A stretch of DNA of 64,000 nt from Microbacterium paraoxydans (GTDB lineage Bacteria; Actinomycetota; Actinomycetes; Actinomycetales; Microbacteriaceae): positions 3,351,279 to 3,415,278 of the forward strand of contig NZ_CP064873.1 in the NCBI RefSeq assembly GCF_019056515.1, given 5' to 3'. The notes below the pieces were generated by a model that worked only from the letters and a program-made list of their open reading frames with translations, did not search any database and was not told the origin of the DNA. Positions 18,081-29,096 of the stretch are shown in pieces. The first letter of the stretch is position 1. Every line of letters starts with the position of its first letter. The position numbers were made by a program, and so were the translations under genes.

Positions 18081-19403
18081 TCAGGTGAGGCGCTCGATCC
18101 GGGTCACGAGACCGGCACGACGCGGCGAGCGCGCCGGAAGCATCTCCAAGGCGAGCCGCAGCACCTCCGCGTCCTCGCTCCCCTCGGGGGTGTCCGCGTA
18201 GGCGAGCAGCACGTCGAGACTCGCCCCCGACAGCATCACCTCCCGCAGCGCCGCCCGGACCGAGTCACGGAACTCCTCCACGCCGGGTGAGGCCGACTCC
18301 GGCAGCACCGGCCCCCGATACGCCGTCAGAGCGACCCGGTGCGCCCCGCGGTCGAGGAGGGACAGCACGTCGTGGGCGTCGGTCTCCAGCGGCACCGGAA
18401 GACGATACGGGCGGGACTCCGGCACGAGGTCGGAAGCCGCCCGCTCCAGGACCTTCCGCAGACGCACCATCTCCGGCCGCAAGGTGTCCGGCGAGACGCC
18501 GGGGCCGTAGACGAGCTCGGCGAGCCGGTCGGCGGAGAGCCCCTGACGGTGCACGGCCAGCATCAGGAGGATGGCGGCGTGCCGGGCGCTGAGCTCGGTG
18601 ACCGCCTCCTCGTGCGCCGACACGGTCTCCAGCCGGGCGCGGTCGCGTCCGAGCACGTGCAGTCGCGCGCGGGCGAGGGGTTCCGGCGGCGTCCTGCCGG
18701 GCAGTCGTCGAGCCGGAGGCTCCGCCCGTCGCTGCAGCCGGGCCACGAGGAGCTCGGACTCGACCGCTCGCGCCGTCGCGTCGACGAGCAGTCGCGCCTG
18801 CGGGGTCACCACCTCCGGCCCCCCGGTGATGTCGATCACGCCCAGGACCCGCTGCGTCTCCGGGTCGCGCACGGGCGCCGCGGTGCATGACCACGGGTGC
18901 ACCAGCCGGTTGTAGTGCTCGGCCCCGCGGATCTGCACCGACCGTTCCAGGGCGAGCGCGGTGCCGGGAGCGCTCGTGCCCACGGCGTCCTCCGCCCAGT
19001 TCGCGCCGGCGACGAACCCCATGCCCTCGGTGAGGGACCGCAGCTGCGCGTCCCCCTCGATCCACAGCAGGCGCCCGGCCTGGTCCCCCACGGCGATCAC
19101 GACCCCCGAGTCCTCGGAGTCGCCGGGAAGCAGCAGCGCGCGGATCATCTCCATCGCCGAGGCGAGCGGATGAGCCAGACGATAGGCGTCGAGCTCGTCC
19201 TCATGCAGATCGAGCGGCGGCAGCCCCTCCGGACCGACGCGGCGGCGCCAAGACCGCTCCCACGACTCGCGCACGAGCGGACGCACCTCGCGGAGGCGGT
19301 GATCGTCGAGGTTCCCGGCGATGAGCTCCTCGTGCGCACGCTCGACGAGGAGGCGAGACGCCGTCGGCGACGCCTCCCGCGGATCGTGCCACGTCGCAGA
19401 CAC
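18081..19403 (-). CDS. GAF-domain transcriptional regulator (AcoR-like, without AAA+ domain)
   Basis: This is a 440-residue regulator. Residues about 20-75 ([28 protein letters not shown]) match the N-terminus of AcoR-type activators, and about 80-220 form a GAF sensor ([27 protein letters not shown] through GVIDITGG). The sigma-54 AAA+ domain and Fis-type helix of classical AcoR are absent. In their place is a C-terminal winged-helix-like region, [30 protein letters not shown] with [11 protein letters not shown], of the SARP/OmpR style. The GTG start at 19403 has an ACGGAG site. Position suggests it activates the aldehyde dehydrogenase/DUF779 unit in response to an alcohol, aldehyde or acetoin. 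Confidence 0.85.
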   Translation of the reverse strand: MSATWHDPREASPTASRLLVERAHEELIAGNLDDHRLREVRPLVRESWERSWRRRVGPEGLPPLDLHEDELDAYRLAHPLASAMEMIRALLLPGDSEDSGVVIAVGDQAGRLLWIEGDAQLRSLTEGMGFVAGANWAEDAVGTSAPGTALALERSVQIRGAEHYNRLVHPWSCTAAPVRDPETQRVLGVIDITGGPEVVTPQARLLVDATARAVESELLVARLQRRAEPPARRLPGRTPPEPLARARLHVLGRDRARLETVSAHEEAVTELSARHAAILLMLAVHRQGLSADRLAELVYGPGVSPDTLRPEMVRLRKVLERAASDLVPESRPYRLPVPLETDAHDVLSLLDRGAHRVALTAYRGPVLPESASPGVEEFRDSVRAALREVMLSGASLDVLLAYADTPEGSEDAEVLRLALEMLPARSPRRAGLVTRIERLT

Positions 19404-19485
19404 GCGTTCTCCGTTCCTGGAGCCGGGAGCGTGCCCTCAGTGTACGAGCAGGATCGACCGGGCGGAACAGCAGCCGCGGCGGCGG

Positions 19486-20052
19486 TCAGGGCAGCAGCCC
19501 GGCCACGAGATCGTCGATCACGTCGTCGGTGGAGGTCTCCGGGTCGATCGGTGTGGTGAGCCGGTCGAGCAGCAGACCGTCGATCGCGTAGTGGAACAGG
19601 GCGATCTCCCGCCGGCCCCCGGGGAGACCCGCCCCGGTGTTGAAGGCGACGTCCGCATCGAAGCCGGCCCGTTGCCAGTCGCCGAGCACGGCGGCGAGCT
19701 CGGGACGGCGCGCACTCTCGAGCCGCAGTTCGAAGAGGGCGAGGGTCACGTCGCGATCAGCGGTGAGGCGGCGCACGATGTCCCGGATGTAGTCGGCGAA
19801 GAGCTCCCGGCTCGGCGTGATCTCGGCCCTCCGCTCCAGGTCCTCGGGCGTCGGAGCCAGGCGTTCCCCGATGCGGTCGACGAGGCCCTCGATCAGCGCC
19901 TCCCTGCTGCGGAAGTAGTTCGACGTCGTCCCCGCGGGGACGTCCGCCTCGGCGTCGACCGCGCGGTGCGTGAGCCCCCGGGATCCCTCGCGGGCGAGCA
20001 CCGCCAGCCCGGCATCCGCGATCTGCCGTCGTCGCGGCTCATTCCTCGCCAT
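19486..20052 (-). CDS. TetR-family transcriptional regulator
   Basis: This is a 188-residue repressor. The DNA-binding domain spans about 8-52 (RRRQIADAGLAVLAREGSRGLTHRAVDAEADVPAGTTSNYF, read in two parts) and the remainder is a helical ligand domain. It is divergent from a RibD-C-type reductase gene. The 70-bp gap between them holds a long near-perfect inverted repeat that overlaps both promoters, so the pair looks like a repressor and its target. Confidence 0.88.
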   Translation of the reverse strand: MARNEPRRRQIADAGLAVLAREGSRGLTHRAVDAEADVPAGTTSNYFRSREALIEGLVDRIGERLAPTPEDLERRAEITPSRELFADYIRDIVRRLTADRDVTLALFELRLESARRPELAAVLGDWQRAGFDADVAFNTGAGLPGGRREIALFHYAIDGLLLDRLTTPIDPETSTDDVIDDLVAGLLP

Positions 20053-20068
20053 GCCGCCACCCTAGCGC

Positions 20069-20114
20069 AATCACTACGACTGTTGTACTCTCAACCGCAA
20101 CAGATGTAGTGATT
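20069..20114. promoter_or_regulatory. TetR operator candidate with 17-bp arms
   Basis: AATCACTACGACTGTTG (20069-20085) and CAACAGATGTAGTGATT (20098-20114) are inverted copies matching at 15 of 17 positions, separated by 12 bp. The site fills the gap between the divergent TetR and reductase genes and ends 8 bp before the reductase start. Confidence 0.7.
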
Positions 20115-20122
20115 GGAGAACG

Positions 20123-20692
20123 ATGCGAGAGCTCGTGTACTACGCCGCGGTGACCCTGGACGGGTTCATCGCCGGCCCGGGCGGGGAGTTCGACGCCTTC
20201 CTCGTCGAGGGCGACCACATGGACGGCATCAACGCCCGCTTCGCCGACACCCTGCCGACCGTGGCCGCCGAAGCCCTCGGCATCCCGCAGCGCAACGACG
20301 TGTTCGACACCGTGTTGATGGGCAGGAACACGTACGAGGTGGGCGGGCTCGCAAGCCCGTACCGGCATCTGCGGCAGATCGTCTTCAGCCGCACCCGCAC
20401 CGCCGAGGCCGAGAACCTCGAGGTGACGGCGGAGGACCCGGTGCAGGTCGTGCGGCGGCTCAAGCGTGCCGAGGGCGGCGCGATCTGGCTGTGCGGCGGC
20501 GGGGCTCTCGCGGCGACGCTCGCCGACGAGATCGACCGGCTCATCCTGAAACGGCAGCCGCTGCTCTTCGGATCCGGCATCCCGCTCTTCGGCGACCGCC
20601 CCTACCGTCCCGAACGGTTCGAGGCCGTGGAGACGACCCCGTATGAATCGGGCGTCGTGGTGACGGAGTACGTGCGATGGCGCGGCGAGTGA
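20123..20692 (+). CDS. dihydrofolate reductase-like (RibD C-terminal) protein
   Basis: This is a 189-residue member of the RibD_C/DHFR-fold family. It starts RELVYYAAVTLDGFIAGPGG, the usual first strand, and has VLMGRNTYEVGG and IWLCGGGALAATLADEIDRL, which correspond to NADPH-binding parts. Members of this group are often under TetR control and their natural substrates are unknown. The ATG at 20123 has GGAGAA upstream. It should be derepressed when the divergent TetR protein releases the palindrome at 20069-20114. Confidence 0.85.
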   Translation: MRELVYYAAVTLDGFIAGPGGEFDAFLVEGDHMDGINARFADTLPTVAAEALGIPQRNDVFDTVLMGRNTYEVGGLASPYRHLRQIVFSRTRTAEAENLEVTAEDPVQVVRRLKRAEGGAIWLCGGGALAATLADEIDRLILKRQPLLFGSGIPLFGDRPYRPERFEAVETTPYESGVVVTEYVRWRGE

Positions 20693-20797
20693 TCTCGTCG
20701 TCATCGGGTGCATAGCCGGTCGACGCCCGGTTGGCAATACCGTTCTCGGATCCGTTCCCGGTTCCTATCGTGGTCCCATCACGAGTCAGGAGGCGCC

Positions 20798-21082
20798 ATG
20801 AACGTCCACACCCCCACCAGCACTGGCTCCTCGCAGCGCGCCGACGCGGCCCACCCCGCCGCGATCGAGCCGGCCTGCGAGCGGATCGACTTCGACCGGT
20901 ACGTCGTCGCGCACGACGCCCCTGTCGGGTACATCGAGGTCGTGCCGCCGCTCTATGTCTGCTACCTCGGACACCCGTATCCTCGGGCTGTGGAGATCGC
21001 TCAGGTGTACGACTACGACCATGCCGTCAGCATCGTCAGTGCCATGGCCGCGGGTTCGCGCGACCACGCCCTCGCCGGATGA
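20798..21082 (+). CDS. small conserved-context protein preceding treX
   Basis: I do not recognise this 94-residue protein. It begins with a polar region (about 1-30) and then has a compact, aromatic-rich part, VGYIEVVPPLYVCYLGHPY and VYDYDHAVSIVSAM. ATG 20798 has an excellent AGGAGG site, so it is very likely translated. Its stop overlaps the start of the glycogen debranching gene in an ATGA junction, making it the first cistron of the trehalose operon. A regulatory or leader role for treXYZ translation is possible but only inferred. Confidence 0.7.
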   Translation: MNVHTPTSTGSSQRADAAHPAAIEPACERIDFDRYVVAHDAPVGYIEVVPPLYVCYLGHPYPRAVEIAQVYDYDHAVSIVSAMAAGSRDHALAG

Positions 21083-23253
21083 GCCGCGAGGTCTGGCCCG
21101 GGTCCGCCTACCCGCTGGGGGCCACCTTCGACGGGCAGGGCACCAACTTCGCCCTCTTCAGCGAGGGCGCGGAGCGCGTGGAGCTCTGCCTCTTCGACGC
21201 GGACGGCACGGAGACGCGCGTGCCCCTCACGGAGGTGGACGCCTTCGTCTGGCACGGCTACCTGCCCACGGTTCAGCCGGGACAGCGCTACGGCTACCGG
21301 GTGCACGGCCCCTACGACCCGGCCCAGGGGCAGCGGTTCAACCCGAACAAGCTGCTCCTCGACCCGTACGCCAAAGCCGTCGCCGGCGAGATCGACTGGG
21401 GTCAGTCCCTGTTCGGCTACGACTTCGGCGACCCTGACTCCCGCAACGACGACGATTCCGCGGGCGCGATGGCGAAGGGCGTCGTCGTCAGCCCGTTCTT
21501 CGAGTGGGGCGGCGACCGGCCGCTGAAGACGCCGTACGCCGAGACCGTCATCTACGAGGCCCATGTGAAGGGGCTCACCCAGCGGCATCCCGAGGTGCCG
21601 GAGGAGTTGCGGGGGACCTACGCCGGCATCGCGCATCCGGCGGTCGTCGAGCACCTCCAGCGTCTCGGCGTCACCGCCCTGGAGCTGATGCCCGTGCACC
21701 AGTTCGTCAACGACTCGGTGCTGCAGGACAAGGGCCTGTCGAACTACTGGGGCTACAACACCCTCGGCTTCTTCGCCCCGCACAACGCCTATGCCGCCGG
21801 CGGCCAGGACGGTCAGCAGGTGCAGGAGTTCCGTGCCATGGTGCGCGCGCTCCACGAGGCCGGCATCGAGGTCATCCTCGACGTCGTCTACAACCACACG
21901 GCGGAGGGCAACCACCTCGGTCCGACGCTCTCGATGCGCGGGATCGACAACGAGGCGTACTACCGGCTCGAAGAGGACAAGCGGTACTACATGGACTACA
22001 CCGGCACGGGCAACAGCCTGAACGCGGGCAACCCGCACGCCCTGCAGCTGCTCATGGACTCGCTGCGGTACTGGGTGACCGAGATGCACGTCGACGGCTT
22101 CCGTTTCGACCTCGCCGCGACCCTCGCCCGCGAGTTCTACGACGTCGACCGCCTCGCGGCCTTCTTCGAGCTCGTGCAGCAGGACCCGATCGTCTCGCAG
22201 GTGAAGCTCATCGCCGAGCCGTGGGACATCGGACCCGGCGGCTATCAGGTGGGCAACTTCCCGCCGCAGTGGACGGAGTGGAACGGCAAGTACCGCGACA
22301 CCGTGCGCGACTTCTGGCGCGGTGAGCCACAGGCGCTCGGCGAGTTCGCCTCCCGCCTCACCGGCTCCGCCGACCTGTACGAGCACTCCGGCCGACGACC
22401 CGTCGCCTCCATCAACTTCGTGACCGCGCACGACGGCTTCACGCTGCGCGACCTCGTCTCCTACAACGAGAAGCACAACGAGGACAACGGCGAGGACAAC
22501 AACGACGGCGAATCCCACAACCGCTCCGACAACATGGGCGCAGAGGGACCGACCGACGACATCGACATCAATCGCCGCCGCGCGCGTCAGCAGCGGAACT
22601 TCCTCGCGACGCTGCTGCTCTCGCAGGGCGTGCCGATGATCTCCCACGGCGACGAGCTCGGCCGCACGCAGCACGGCAACAACAACGGCTATGCGCAGGA
22701 CAACGAGCTCACCTGGATCGACTGGGAGGCGGCCGACCTGCCGCTCGTGGAGTTCACGGCGGCGGTCGCACGGCTCCGGCACGACCATCCGACCTTCCGC
22801 CGCAGCCGCTTCTTCGACGGACGCCCGGTCGCGGACGAGGACGGCGAGCGCATCCCCGACGTCGTGTGGCTGCGACCGGACGGCGCCCGCATGACCCCGG
22901 AGGACTGGGACTCGGGCTTCGGGCGCTCTGTCGGCATGTTCCTCAACGGCCGCGGGATCCGCGAGAACGACCGGCGAGGGCGGCCCGTGGAGGACGTGAA
23001 CTTCCTCGTCTACTTCAACAGCGGCGACGAGCCCGTCGACCTCGCCCTGCCGGACGATCGCCACGGTGCGGAATGGCTCGTCGCAGTGGACACCGCCGGC
23101 GAGCTGGGCGACCGGAACCTCCGCGCCCGCGACACCGTGCCGCTCGAGGGCAAGGCCATGCTCGTGCTGCAGGAGATCGACGGCGAGCCGGTCGACACCG
23201 ACGACTCCGTCGACGCCTCGCTCCGCGCGCAGAGCGAGCAGGCCGCCTCATGA
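21079..23253 (+). CDS. glgX: glycogen debranching enzyme (GlgX/TreX type)
   Basis: This is a 724-residue isoamylase-type GH13 enzyme that hydrolyses alpha-1,6 branches of glycogen. The N-terminal CBM48-like domain has [20 protein letters not shown]. The catalytic barrel has [13 protein letters not shown] (region I), the nucleophile Asp344 in GFRFD, the acid/base Glu380 in IAEPWD and the stabiliser Asp452 in TAHDGFT. In the adjacent treY-treZ context it supplies linear maltooligosaccharides for trehalose synthesis. It overlaps both neighbours by 4 bp. Confidence 0.95.
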   Translation: MSREVWPGSAYPLGATFDGQGTNFALFSEGAERVELCLFDADGTETRVPLTEVDAFVWHGYLPTVQPGQRYGYRVHGPYDPAQGQRFNPNKLLLDPYAKAVAGEIDWGQSLFGYDFGDPDSRNDDDSAGAMAKGVVVSPFFEWGGDRPLKTPYAETVIYEAHVKGLTQRHPEVPEELRGTYAGIAHPAVVEHLQRLGVTALELMPVHQFVNDSVLQDKGLSNYWGYNTLGFFAPHNAYAAGGQDGQQVQEFRAMVRALHEAGIEVILDVVYNHTAEGNHLGPTLSMRGIDNEAYYRLEEDKRYYMDYTGTGNSLNAGNPHALQLLMDSLRYWVTEMHVDGFRFDLAATLAREFYDVDRLAAFFELVQQDPIVSQVKLIAEPWDIGPGGYQVGNFPPQWTEWNGKYRDTVRDFWRGEPQALGEFASRLTGSADLYEHSGRRPVASINFVTAHDGFTLRDLVSYNEKHNEDNGEDNNDGESHNRSDNMGAEGPTDDIDINRRRARQQRNFLATLLLSQGVPMISHGDELGRTQHGNNNGYAQDNELTWIDWEAADLPLVEFTAAVARLRHDHPTFRRSRFFDGRPVADEDGERIPDVVWLRPDGARMTPEDWDSGFGRSVGMFLNGRGIRENDRRGRPVEDVNFLVYFNSGDEPVDLALPDDRHGAEWLVAVDTAGELGDRNLRARDTVPLEGKAMLVLQEIDGEPVDTDDSVDASLRAQSEQAAS

Positions 23254-25598
23254 CCGACAGGCCGCTGTCGACCTATCGCCTCCAGATCAGCGGCAGCTTC
23301 CCCCTCGAAGCGGCGGCCGATGTGGTCGGCTACCTCGCCGAGCTCGGCGCGTCCTGGGCGTATCTGTCGCCGCTGCTGGCGGCGACGCCGGGTTCGAACC
23401 ACGGCTACGACGTGGTCGACCACGCGCGCATCGATCCGGACCGAGGGGGCGAGGACGGTCTCGTCCGGTTCGCCTCGGCGGCGCGCACGGCCGGCCTCGG
23501 CATCCTCGCCGACATCGTCCCCAACCATGTGGGCGTCGCGGTGCCGCGGCAGAACCCGTGGTGGTGGGAGGTGCTGCGACTCGGCCGGAAGACCCGTCGT
23601 GCCGCCGCCTTCGACATCGACTGGGACGCCGGAAGCGGACGGCTCCTGCTCCCGCTGCTGGGCGCGAGCCCGGAGGAGGTCGTCGCGAACGGCGAACTCG
23701 ACGTCGACACCACCCCGGCCGCCGATGCGCCGGACGGGGTGCTGCGCTACTTCGAGCACGAGCTGCCGCTCGCCCCCGGCACCGCGGCGCTGGCCGACGA
23801 CCTCCCGGCACTCCTGGCGGCCCAGAACTACGAGCTGCGATTCTGGGAGGACCAGAACACCGATCTCACGTATCGCCGATTCTTCGCGGTCTCCGAACTC
23901 GCCGGCATCCGGGTGGAGCGTCCCGACGTCTTCGCGGAGTCGCATCGGGAGATCCTCCGCTGGCTCCGGACCGGACTCGCGGACGGGCTGCGGGTGGATC
24001 ATCCGGACGGCCTCGTCGACCCCGGTGCGTATCTGGAGCAGCTCGCCGACGCGACCGGGCGCGCGTACACGCTCGTGGAGAAGATCCTGGAGCCCGGCGA
24101 GGCCCTCCCGGCCTGGTGGCGCACCGACGGCACGACCGGCTACGACGCGCTGGCCGAGCTCGACCGCCTGTTCGTCGACGCGGAGGGTGTCGCGGCGCTG
24201 GACCGGCTGGACGCCCGGCTCCGCGCGGAGACCGGCCTCCCGGACGCGCTCCCCTGGCACGACCTCATCCACGACACGAAGCGGATGATCGCCGACACGC
24301 TCCTGGCCGCGGAGGTGCGCCGCCTGGTCCGCACGCTCCCCCACGGGATCGTGCACGCCGACGACGCCCTCGCCGAGCTCCTCGCCTGCTTCCCCGTGTA
24401 CCGCTCCTATCTCCCCGAAGGTCGCGAGCACCTGTGCGCCGCCTTCGCGGAGGCCCGGCATCGACGCCCCGACCTCTCCGCCGCCTTCGCGGCGCTCGAA
24501 CCGCTCCTGGTCGACCCCTCGCTCGAGGTCGCGCAGCGGTTCCCGCAGGTGAGCGGCGCCGTGATGGCGAAGGGCGTGGAGGACACCGCGTTCTACCGGT
24601 TCACCCGCCTCGGGACGCTGACCGAGGTCGGCGCCGATCCGTCGATCCCCGCCCTGTCGGTCGAGGAGTTCCACGACGCGCAGCGGGCACGACTGGCCGC
24701 CTGGCCGCACTCGATGACGACGCTCTCCACGCACGACACGAAGCGCTCGGAGGACGTGCGGGCACGCCTGTCCGTGCTCTCGGAGATCCCGGAGCGGTGG
24801 GGCGAGGTGCTGGCGGAGCTGCGCGCCGTCGCGACCACCGGACACGGTCCCCTCGACGCGCTGATCTGGCAGGCCGCCGTCGGAGCCTGGCCGCTGCCCT
24901 CCGACCGGCTCCTCGCCTATGCCACCAAGGCCGCGCGCGAGGCCGCCGAGCGGACCACCTGGCAGCATCCGGACGCGGCCTTCGAGGAGGGTCTGGCCGC
25001 GATCGCGCGATCCGTGGAGGGCGACGCCGCGCCGATCCTCGACCGGTTCGTGGCGGAGATCGTCGATGCGGGCCGTTCGAACTCCCTCTCCGCCAAGCTG
25101 CTGCAGCTCACCGGCCCCGGCGTGCCCGACGTCTACCAGGGCACCGAACTGTGGGACCTCTCGCTCGTCGACCCCGACAACCGTCGACCCGTGGACTTCG
25201 CTCTGCGCGCCCGGATGCTGCGGGAGCTCGACGCGGACCACGCCCGCGGTGTGCTCCCGCCCATCGACGACTCCGGTGCCGCGAAGCTGCTGGTGACCTC
25301 GCGGGCCCTGCGACTGCGGCGGGACAACCCGGAGCTGTTCCGCTTCTACCGGCCGGCCGTCGTCGAGGGCGCGGCCGCCGACCACGCCGTCGCCGTGCAC
25401 CGCGGCGGCGCGACCGCCGTGGCCACGCGGCTGCCGGTGACGCTGGCGCGCCGCGGCGGCTGGGGCGACACCGTCCTGATGCGCCCGGAGCTGCCGGGGA
25501 CGGATCTCCTCACCGGTCGGCGGATTCCGCCCGGACCGGTGCGGCTGGCGGAACTGCTCGACACGTATCCGGTCGCGCTGATCGAGCTGGCCCGATGA
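23250..25598 (+). CDS. treY: maltooligosyltrehalose synthase
   Basis: This is a 782-residue GH13 enzyme that converts the reducing end of a maltooligosaccharide into a trehalose unit. Family marks are the start [36 protein letters not shown], the nucleophile Asp250 in [17 protein letters not shown] with the acid/base Glu, and [15 protein letters not shown]. The length is normal for the family (about 770-830). It is coupled by ATGA overlaps to glgX upstream and treZ downstream. Confidence 0.96.
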   Translation: MTDRPLSTYRLQISGSFPLEAAADVVGYLAELGASWAYLSPLLAATPGSNHGYDVVDHARIDPDRGGEDGLVRFASAARTAGLGILADIVPNHVGVAVPRQNPWWWEVLRLGRKTRRAAAFDIDWDAGSGRLLLPLLGASPEEVVANGELDVDTTPAADAPDGVLRYFEHELPLAPGTAALADDLPALLAAQNYELRFWEDQNTDLTYRRFFAVSELAGIRVERPDVFAESHREILRWLRTGLADGLRVDHPDGLVDPGAYLEQLADATGRAYTLVEKILEPGEALPAWWRTDGTTGYDALAELDRLFVDAEGVAALDRLDARLRAETGLPDALPWHDLIHDTKRMIADTLLAAEVRRLVRTLPHGIVHADDALAELLACFPVYRSYLPEGREHLCAAFAEARHRRPDLSAAFAALEPLLVDPSLEVAQRFPQVSGAVMAKGVEDTAFYRFTRLGTLTEVGADPSIPALSVEEFHDAQRARLAAWPHSMTTLSTHDTKRSEDVRARLSVLSEIPERWGEVLAELRAVATTGHGPLDALIWQAAVGAWPLPSDRLLAYATKAAREAAERTTWQHPDAAFEEGLAAIARSVEGDAAPILDRFVAEIVDAGRSNSLSAKLLQLTGPGVPDVYQGTELWDLSLVDPDNRRPVDFALRARMLRELDADHARGVLPPIDDSGAAKLLVTSRALRLRRDNPELFRFYRPAVVEGAAADHAVAVHRGGATAVATRLPVTLARRGGWGDTVLMRPELPGTDLLTGRRIPPGPVRLAELLDTYPVALIELAR

Positions 25599-27337
25599 TC
25601 TCGGTGTGGGCGCCGCGGGCGAGGCGTGTGCGGGTGCGACGCCTCGACGCCGCGGGCGCGACCGTAGAGGAGCGGGAACTCACGGCGACCACTGAGGGGC
25701 ACTGGACCGCCGACCTCGTCCTCGCGGACGGCGAGCGCTACGGGTTCCTGCTCGACGACGGCGACGACCTGCGCCCGGACCCGCGCTCGCGGCGGCAACC
25801 GGACGGCGTGCACGGCGCCTCGGCGGCGTTCGACCCCGCGGCCTTCGCCTGGACCGACGCCTCCTGGACCGGACGGCAGCTCGCGGGCGGGCTGATCTAC
25901 GAGCTGCACCTCGGCACCTTCACGCCGGAGGGCACGCTCGACGCGGCGATCGGCCGCCTGGCGCATCTCGTCGACCTCGGCGTCACCCATGTCGAGCTGC
26001 TGCCCGTCAACGCCTTCAACGGCGCCTGGAACTGGGGATACGACGGCGTGCTCTGGTACGCGGTGCAGGAGGAGTACGGCGGTCCCGCGGCGTACCAGCG
26101 GTTCGTCGACGCCGCCCACGCACACGGGCTCGCCGTCGTGCAGGACGTGGTCTACAACCACCTCGGTCCGAGCGGGAACTACCTCCCCCTCTTCGGTCCG
26201 TACCTGCGCGAGGGCGAGAGCAACACGTGGGGCGACTCGGTGAACCTCGACGAGGACGCGGTGCGGGAGTACATCCTCGACAACGCCCTGATGTGGCTGC
26301 GCGACTTCCACGTCGACGGGCTCCGCCTCGACGCCGTGCACGCACTCCACGACCGGCGGCCCGTGCACCTGCTGCGGGAGCTCTCCGAACGGGTGGACGC
26401 CCTCTCCGCGCAGCAGAATCGGCCGCTGACCCTCATCGCCGAGTCCGACCTCAACGACCCGACGCTCATCCTGCCGCGGGAAGCCGGGGGCTATGGACTC
26501 ACGGCGCAGTGGTCGGACGACTGGCATCATGCCGTGCACGTCGCGCTCACCGGGGAGACCGCCGGGTACTACGCCGACTTCGCCGCGGCCGAGGCGGTGG
26601 CCAAGGTGACAGAGGGCGGGTTCTTCCACGACGGCACCTTCTCGTCCTTCCGCGACCGTCCGCACGGGTCGCCGATCCCGGCCGAGGTGCCGAGCTGGCG
26701 GCTGGTGACCTTCGCGCAAGATCACGACCAGATCGGGAACCGCGCGGCCGGGGACCGGCTCTCCGCCACCCTGTCCCCCGATCGGCTCGCGGTGGCCGCC
26801 GTCCTCACGCTGACGGCCCCGGGCACCCCGATGCTCTTCATGGGCGAGGAGTGGGGCGCGACGACACCGTGGCAGTTCTTCACCGCCCACCCCGAGCCCG
26901 AACTCGGCCGCGCGGTCGCCGAGGGTCGCACGGCGGAGTTCGCCCGCATGGGCTGGGATCCGGATGCGGTGCCCGACCCGCAGGATCCCGACACCTTCCA
27001 TCGCTCGCACCTCGACTGGGCGGAGGCCGAGGCGCCGGTGCACGCCCGGCTCCTGGCGCTGTACCGCGACCTCGCCCGACTGCGGCGAGCGCGACCGGAG
27101 CTCACCGACCCGGACTCCGCGCACACGACGGTCGAGGTCCGGGAGACGGACGGCCGCCCCGAGCACCGCGTCTACCGCATCGATCGCGGAGGAGTGTCGG
27201 TGCTCGTGAACCTCTCCCCCACCCCCGCAACGTTCGCGGTGCCCTCGACGGCCGAACTCCTCCTCACAACCGCCCCCGCGTCGAGCACCCCCACGCTCCT
27301 GACTCTCCCCCCGGACGCCGCCGCCATCATCAACTGA
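25595..27337 (+). CDS. treZ: maltooligosyltrehalose trehalohydrolase
   Basis: This is a 580-residue GH13 enzyme that releases free trehalose from maltooligosyltrehalose, completing the TreX-TreY-TreZ route from glycogen. The N-terminal beta domain has [13 protein letters not shown]. The catalytic barrel shows [17 protein letters not shown], the nucleophile Asp246 in GLRLDAVH, the acid/base Glu283 in IAESD, and [12 protein letters not shown]. It starts inside the last codons of treY and is followed by a large inverted repeat. Confidence 0.96.
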   Translation: MISVWAPRARRVRVRRLDAAGATVEERELTATTEGHWTADLVLADGERYGFLLDDGDDLRPDPRSRRQPDGVHGASAAFDPAAFAWTDASWTGRQLAGGLIYELHLGTFTPEGTLDAAIGRLAHLVDLGVTHVELLPVNAFNGAWNWGYDGVLWYAVQEEYGGPAAYQRFVDAAHAHGLAVVQDVVYNHLGPSGNYLPLFGPYLREGESNTWGDSVNLDEDAVREYILDNALMWLRDFHVDGLRLDAVHALHDRRPVHLLRELSERVDALSAQQNRPLTLIAESDLNDPTLILPREAGGYGLTAQWSDDWHHAVHVALTGETAGYYADFAAAEAVAKVTEGGFFHDGTFSSFRDRPHGSPIPAEVPSWRLVTFAQDHDQIGNRAAGDRLSATLSPDRLAVAAVLTLTAPGTPMLFMGEEWGATTPWQFFTAHPEPELGRAVAEGRTAEFARMGWDPDAVPDPQDPDTFHRSHLDWAEAEAPVHARLLALYRDLARLRRARPELTDPDSAHTTVEVRETDGRPEHRVYRIDRGGVSVLVNLSPTPATFAVPSTAELLLTTAPASSTPTLLTLPPDAAAIIN

Positions 27338-27338
27338 G

Positions 27339-27420
27339 GTCGACCCACCCCTCTGCGGTCGGCCCGGCCCTTTACGTGCGGGCGCAGGGGGCCGGGAGGC
27401 ACGCAAGGGGGTGGGTCGGC
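27339..27420. terminator. large bipartite hairpin between convergent treZ and CCA-enzyme genes
   Basis: Outer arms GTCGACCCACCCC (27339-27351) and GGGGTGGGTCGGC (27408-27420) match at 12 of 13 positions. An inner pair, GCCCGGCCC with GGGCCGGGA, nests within. It fills the 88-bp gap between the two convergent stops and probably terminates transcription from both sides. Confidence 0.6.
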
Positions 27421-27425
27421 AGGAG

Positions 27426-28853
27426 TCAGCCGCGCGAAGCCCACCACTCGCGGAGACGCTGCTCAGCGACGTCCTCGCCCAGCACGCCCTCATCGAGGCG
27501 CAGATCGAGGAGGAACCTGTACGCCTCGCCGACCTCCCGGCCCGGAGAGATGCCGAGGACCTCCTGGATGCGGTTGCCGTCGAGCTCCGGACGGATCGCG
27601 TCGAGCTCCTCCTGCTCGCGAAGAGCCGCGATCCGGGACTCGATGTCGTCGTAGGCGGCGGCGAGCCGCGCGGCCTTGCGCTTGTTCCGCGTGGTGACGT
27701 CGGCGCGCGTGAGGATGTGCAGCCGCTCCAGCAGGTCCCCGGCATCGCGGACGTAGCGGCGCACGGCGGCATCCGTCCACGCCCCCTCCGCATAGCCGAA
27801 GAACCGCAGATGCAGCTCGATCAGGGTCGCGACGGCATCCGTGGTCGCCGAGTCGAAGCGCAGGGCCTGCAGCCGCTTGCGGGCCATCCGGGCGCCGACG
27901 ACGTCGTGGTGGTGGAAGGTCACCGCGCCACCCGGCTCGAGCTTGCGCGTGCGGGGCTTGCCGATGTCGTGGAGCAGAGCCGCGATCCGCAGCGGCACAT
28001 CCGCCGGGGCCCCGGGGTTCCTGGCGTGCTCGAGCGCGATGGCCTGACGGAGCACCGTGAGCGAGTGCTCGTAGACGTCCTTGTGGTGGTGGTGCTCGTC
28101 GACCTCGAGCTTGAGGGCGCTGACCTCGGGGAGGAACTCCTCGATGAGTCCGGTCTCCACCAGCACCCGGATGCCGCGGACGGGGTCGTCGGTCTGCATG
28201 AGGCGCACGAGCTCGGACTGCACGCGCTCCGGGCTCACGATCGTCAGGGTCTCGCGGAGCTCGGTGATCGCCCGCTCCGTGTCCTCCTCCACCGTGAAGC
28301 CGAGCTGCGCGCTGAACCGGGCGGCGCGCAGCATCCGGAGCGGGTCGTCGCCGAACGACACCCGGGGATCCGTCGGTGTCCGCAGCACCCCCGCCACGAG
28401 GTCCTCGACCCCGCCGGTCGGGTCGACGAGCTTCACCGCGGGCACCTGGAGGGCCATCGCGTTGACCGTGAAGTCGCGGCGGACGAGGTCGCCGTCGATC
28501 GAGTCGCCGAACTCCACGGTGGGCTTGCGCGTCACGCCGTCGTAGCTGTCGGCGCGATAGGTGGTGATCTCGACCTGCTCGCCCCGCACCCGGGCGCCGA
28601 TGGTCCCGAAGGCCCGACCGATGTCCCAGTGCGCGGAGGCGACCGGCTTCACGATCGCGAGGATCTCGTCCGGCGAGGCGCTCGTCGTGAAGTCGAGGTC
28701 GTGCGTCTCACGGCCGAGCAGCGCATCGCGCACCGGACCGCCGACGACGGCGAGCTCGAAACCGGCTTCGTCGAAGGCCTCCGCGAGGGTGCGGACGACG
28801 GGATTCTCGGCGAGCGCGCCGAGACGGGCGAGGCCGTCGGCCATGTTGAGCAT
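27426..28853 (-). CDS. CCA tRNA nucleotidyltransferase
   Basis: This is a 475-residue class II CCA-adding enzyme that builds or repairs the 3' CCA end of tRNAs. The nucleotidyltransferase head has AVVGGPVRDALLG (GGxVRD at 38-43) and the catalytic DLD at 52-54. RRDFTVNAMAL and the DDPLRMLRAARFSAQLGF template region follow. A C-terminal HD domain is present (ALLHDIGKP). The start ATG 28853 gives the typical actinobacterial N-terminus. It belongs to the conserved origin-proximal set (usually next to the DUF6049-murJ genes), but here those genes are 17 kb away. Confidence 0.93.
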   Translation of the reverse strand: MLNMADGLARLGALAENPVVRTLAEAFDEAGFELAVVGGPVRDALLGRETHDLDFTTSASPDEILAIVKPVASAHWDIGRAFGTIGARVRGEQVEITTYRADSYDGVTRKPTVEFGDSIDGDLVRRDFTVNAMALQVPAVKLVDPTGGVEDLVAGVLRTPTDPRVSFGDDPLRMLRAARFSAQLGFTVEEDTERAITELRETLTIVSPERVQSELVRLMQTDDPVRGIRVLVETGLIEEFLPEVSALKLEVDEHHHHKDVYEHSLTVLRQAIALEHARNPGAPADVPLRIAALLHDIGKPRTRKLEPGGAVTFHHHDVVGARMARKRLQALRFDSATTDAVATLIELHLRFFGYAEGAWTDAAVRRYVRDAGDLLERLHILTRADVTTRNKRKAARLAAAYDDIESRIAALREQEELDAIRPELDGNRIQEVLGISPGREVGEAYRFLLDLRLDEGVLGEDVAEQRLREWWASRG

Positions 28854-28894
28854 GGGTTCTAGCGTACCGGCCCGCTTTCCACCCCTTCCGGACC

Positions 28895-28980
28895 GGGCAC
28901 GACTTCGGAGCTTCCGGCCGACGCGCCGGCTCCGAGCCGGTACCCCCGGCGTGTCTCGGGCGATCTCCGAAGCTGTGCCC
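28895..28980. repeat. palindromic intergenic repeat, family 2 copy A
   Basis: Arms GGGCACGACTTCGGAG (28895-28910) and CTCCGAAGCTGTGCCC (28965-28980) match at 14 of 16 positions. The interior shares CCGACGCGCCG and GGCGTG with the copy at 39460-39541, and the right-hand GATCTCCGAAGCTGTGCCCG is identical. It lies between the CCA-enzyme start and the metallophosphatase gene. Confidence 0.8.
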
Positions 28981-29096
28981 GCCCGCGCCGCGTTCACCTC
29001 CCCGTCGCCTCGATGTCAGACCGCGGTCATCCGGCTCCGTTGGGCTGGGGGCGCCCCGTGCGGCTGAGCACGGACACCCACCCACGAAGGACTGAC

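Noticed and set aside
21013..23064. 683-codon open frame antisense to treX
   Set aside because: Shadow of a GH13 gene whose catalytic residues are all present; Val/Glu/Arg-rich low-complexity translation.
25346..27793. 815-codon open frame antisense to treZ and into the CCA-enzyme gene
   Set aside because: It spans two real genes and their terminator; the composition is not protein-like.
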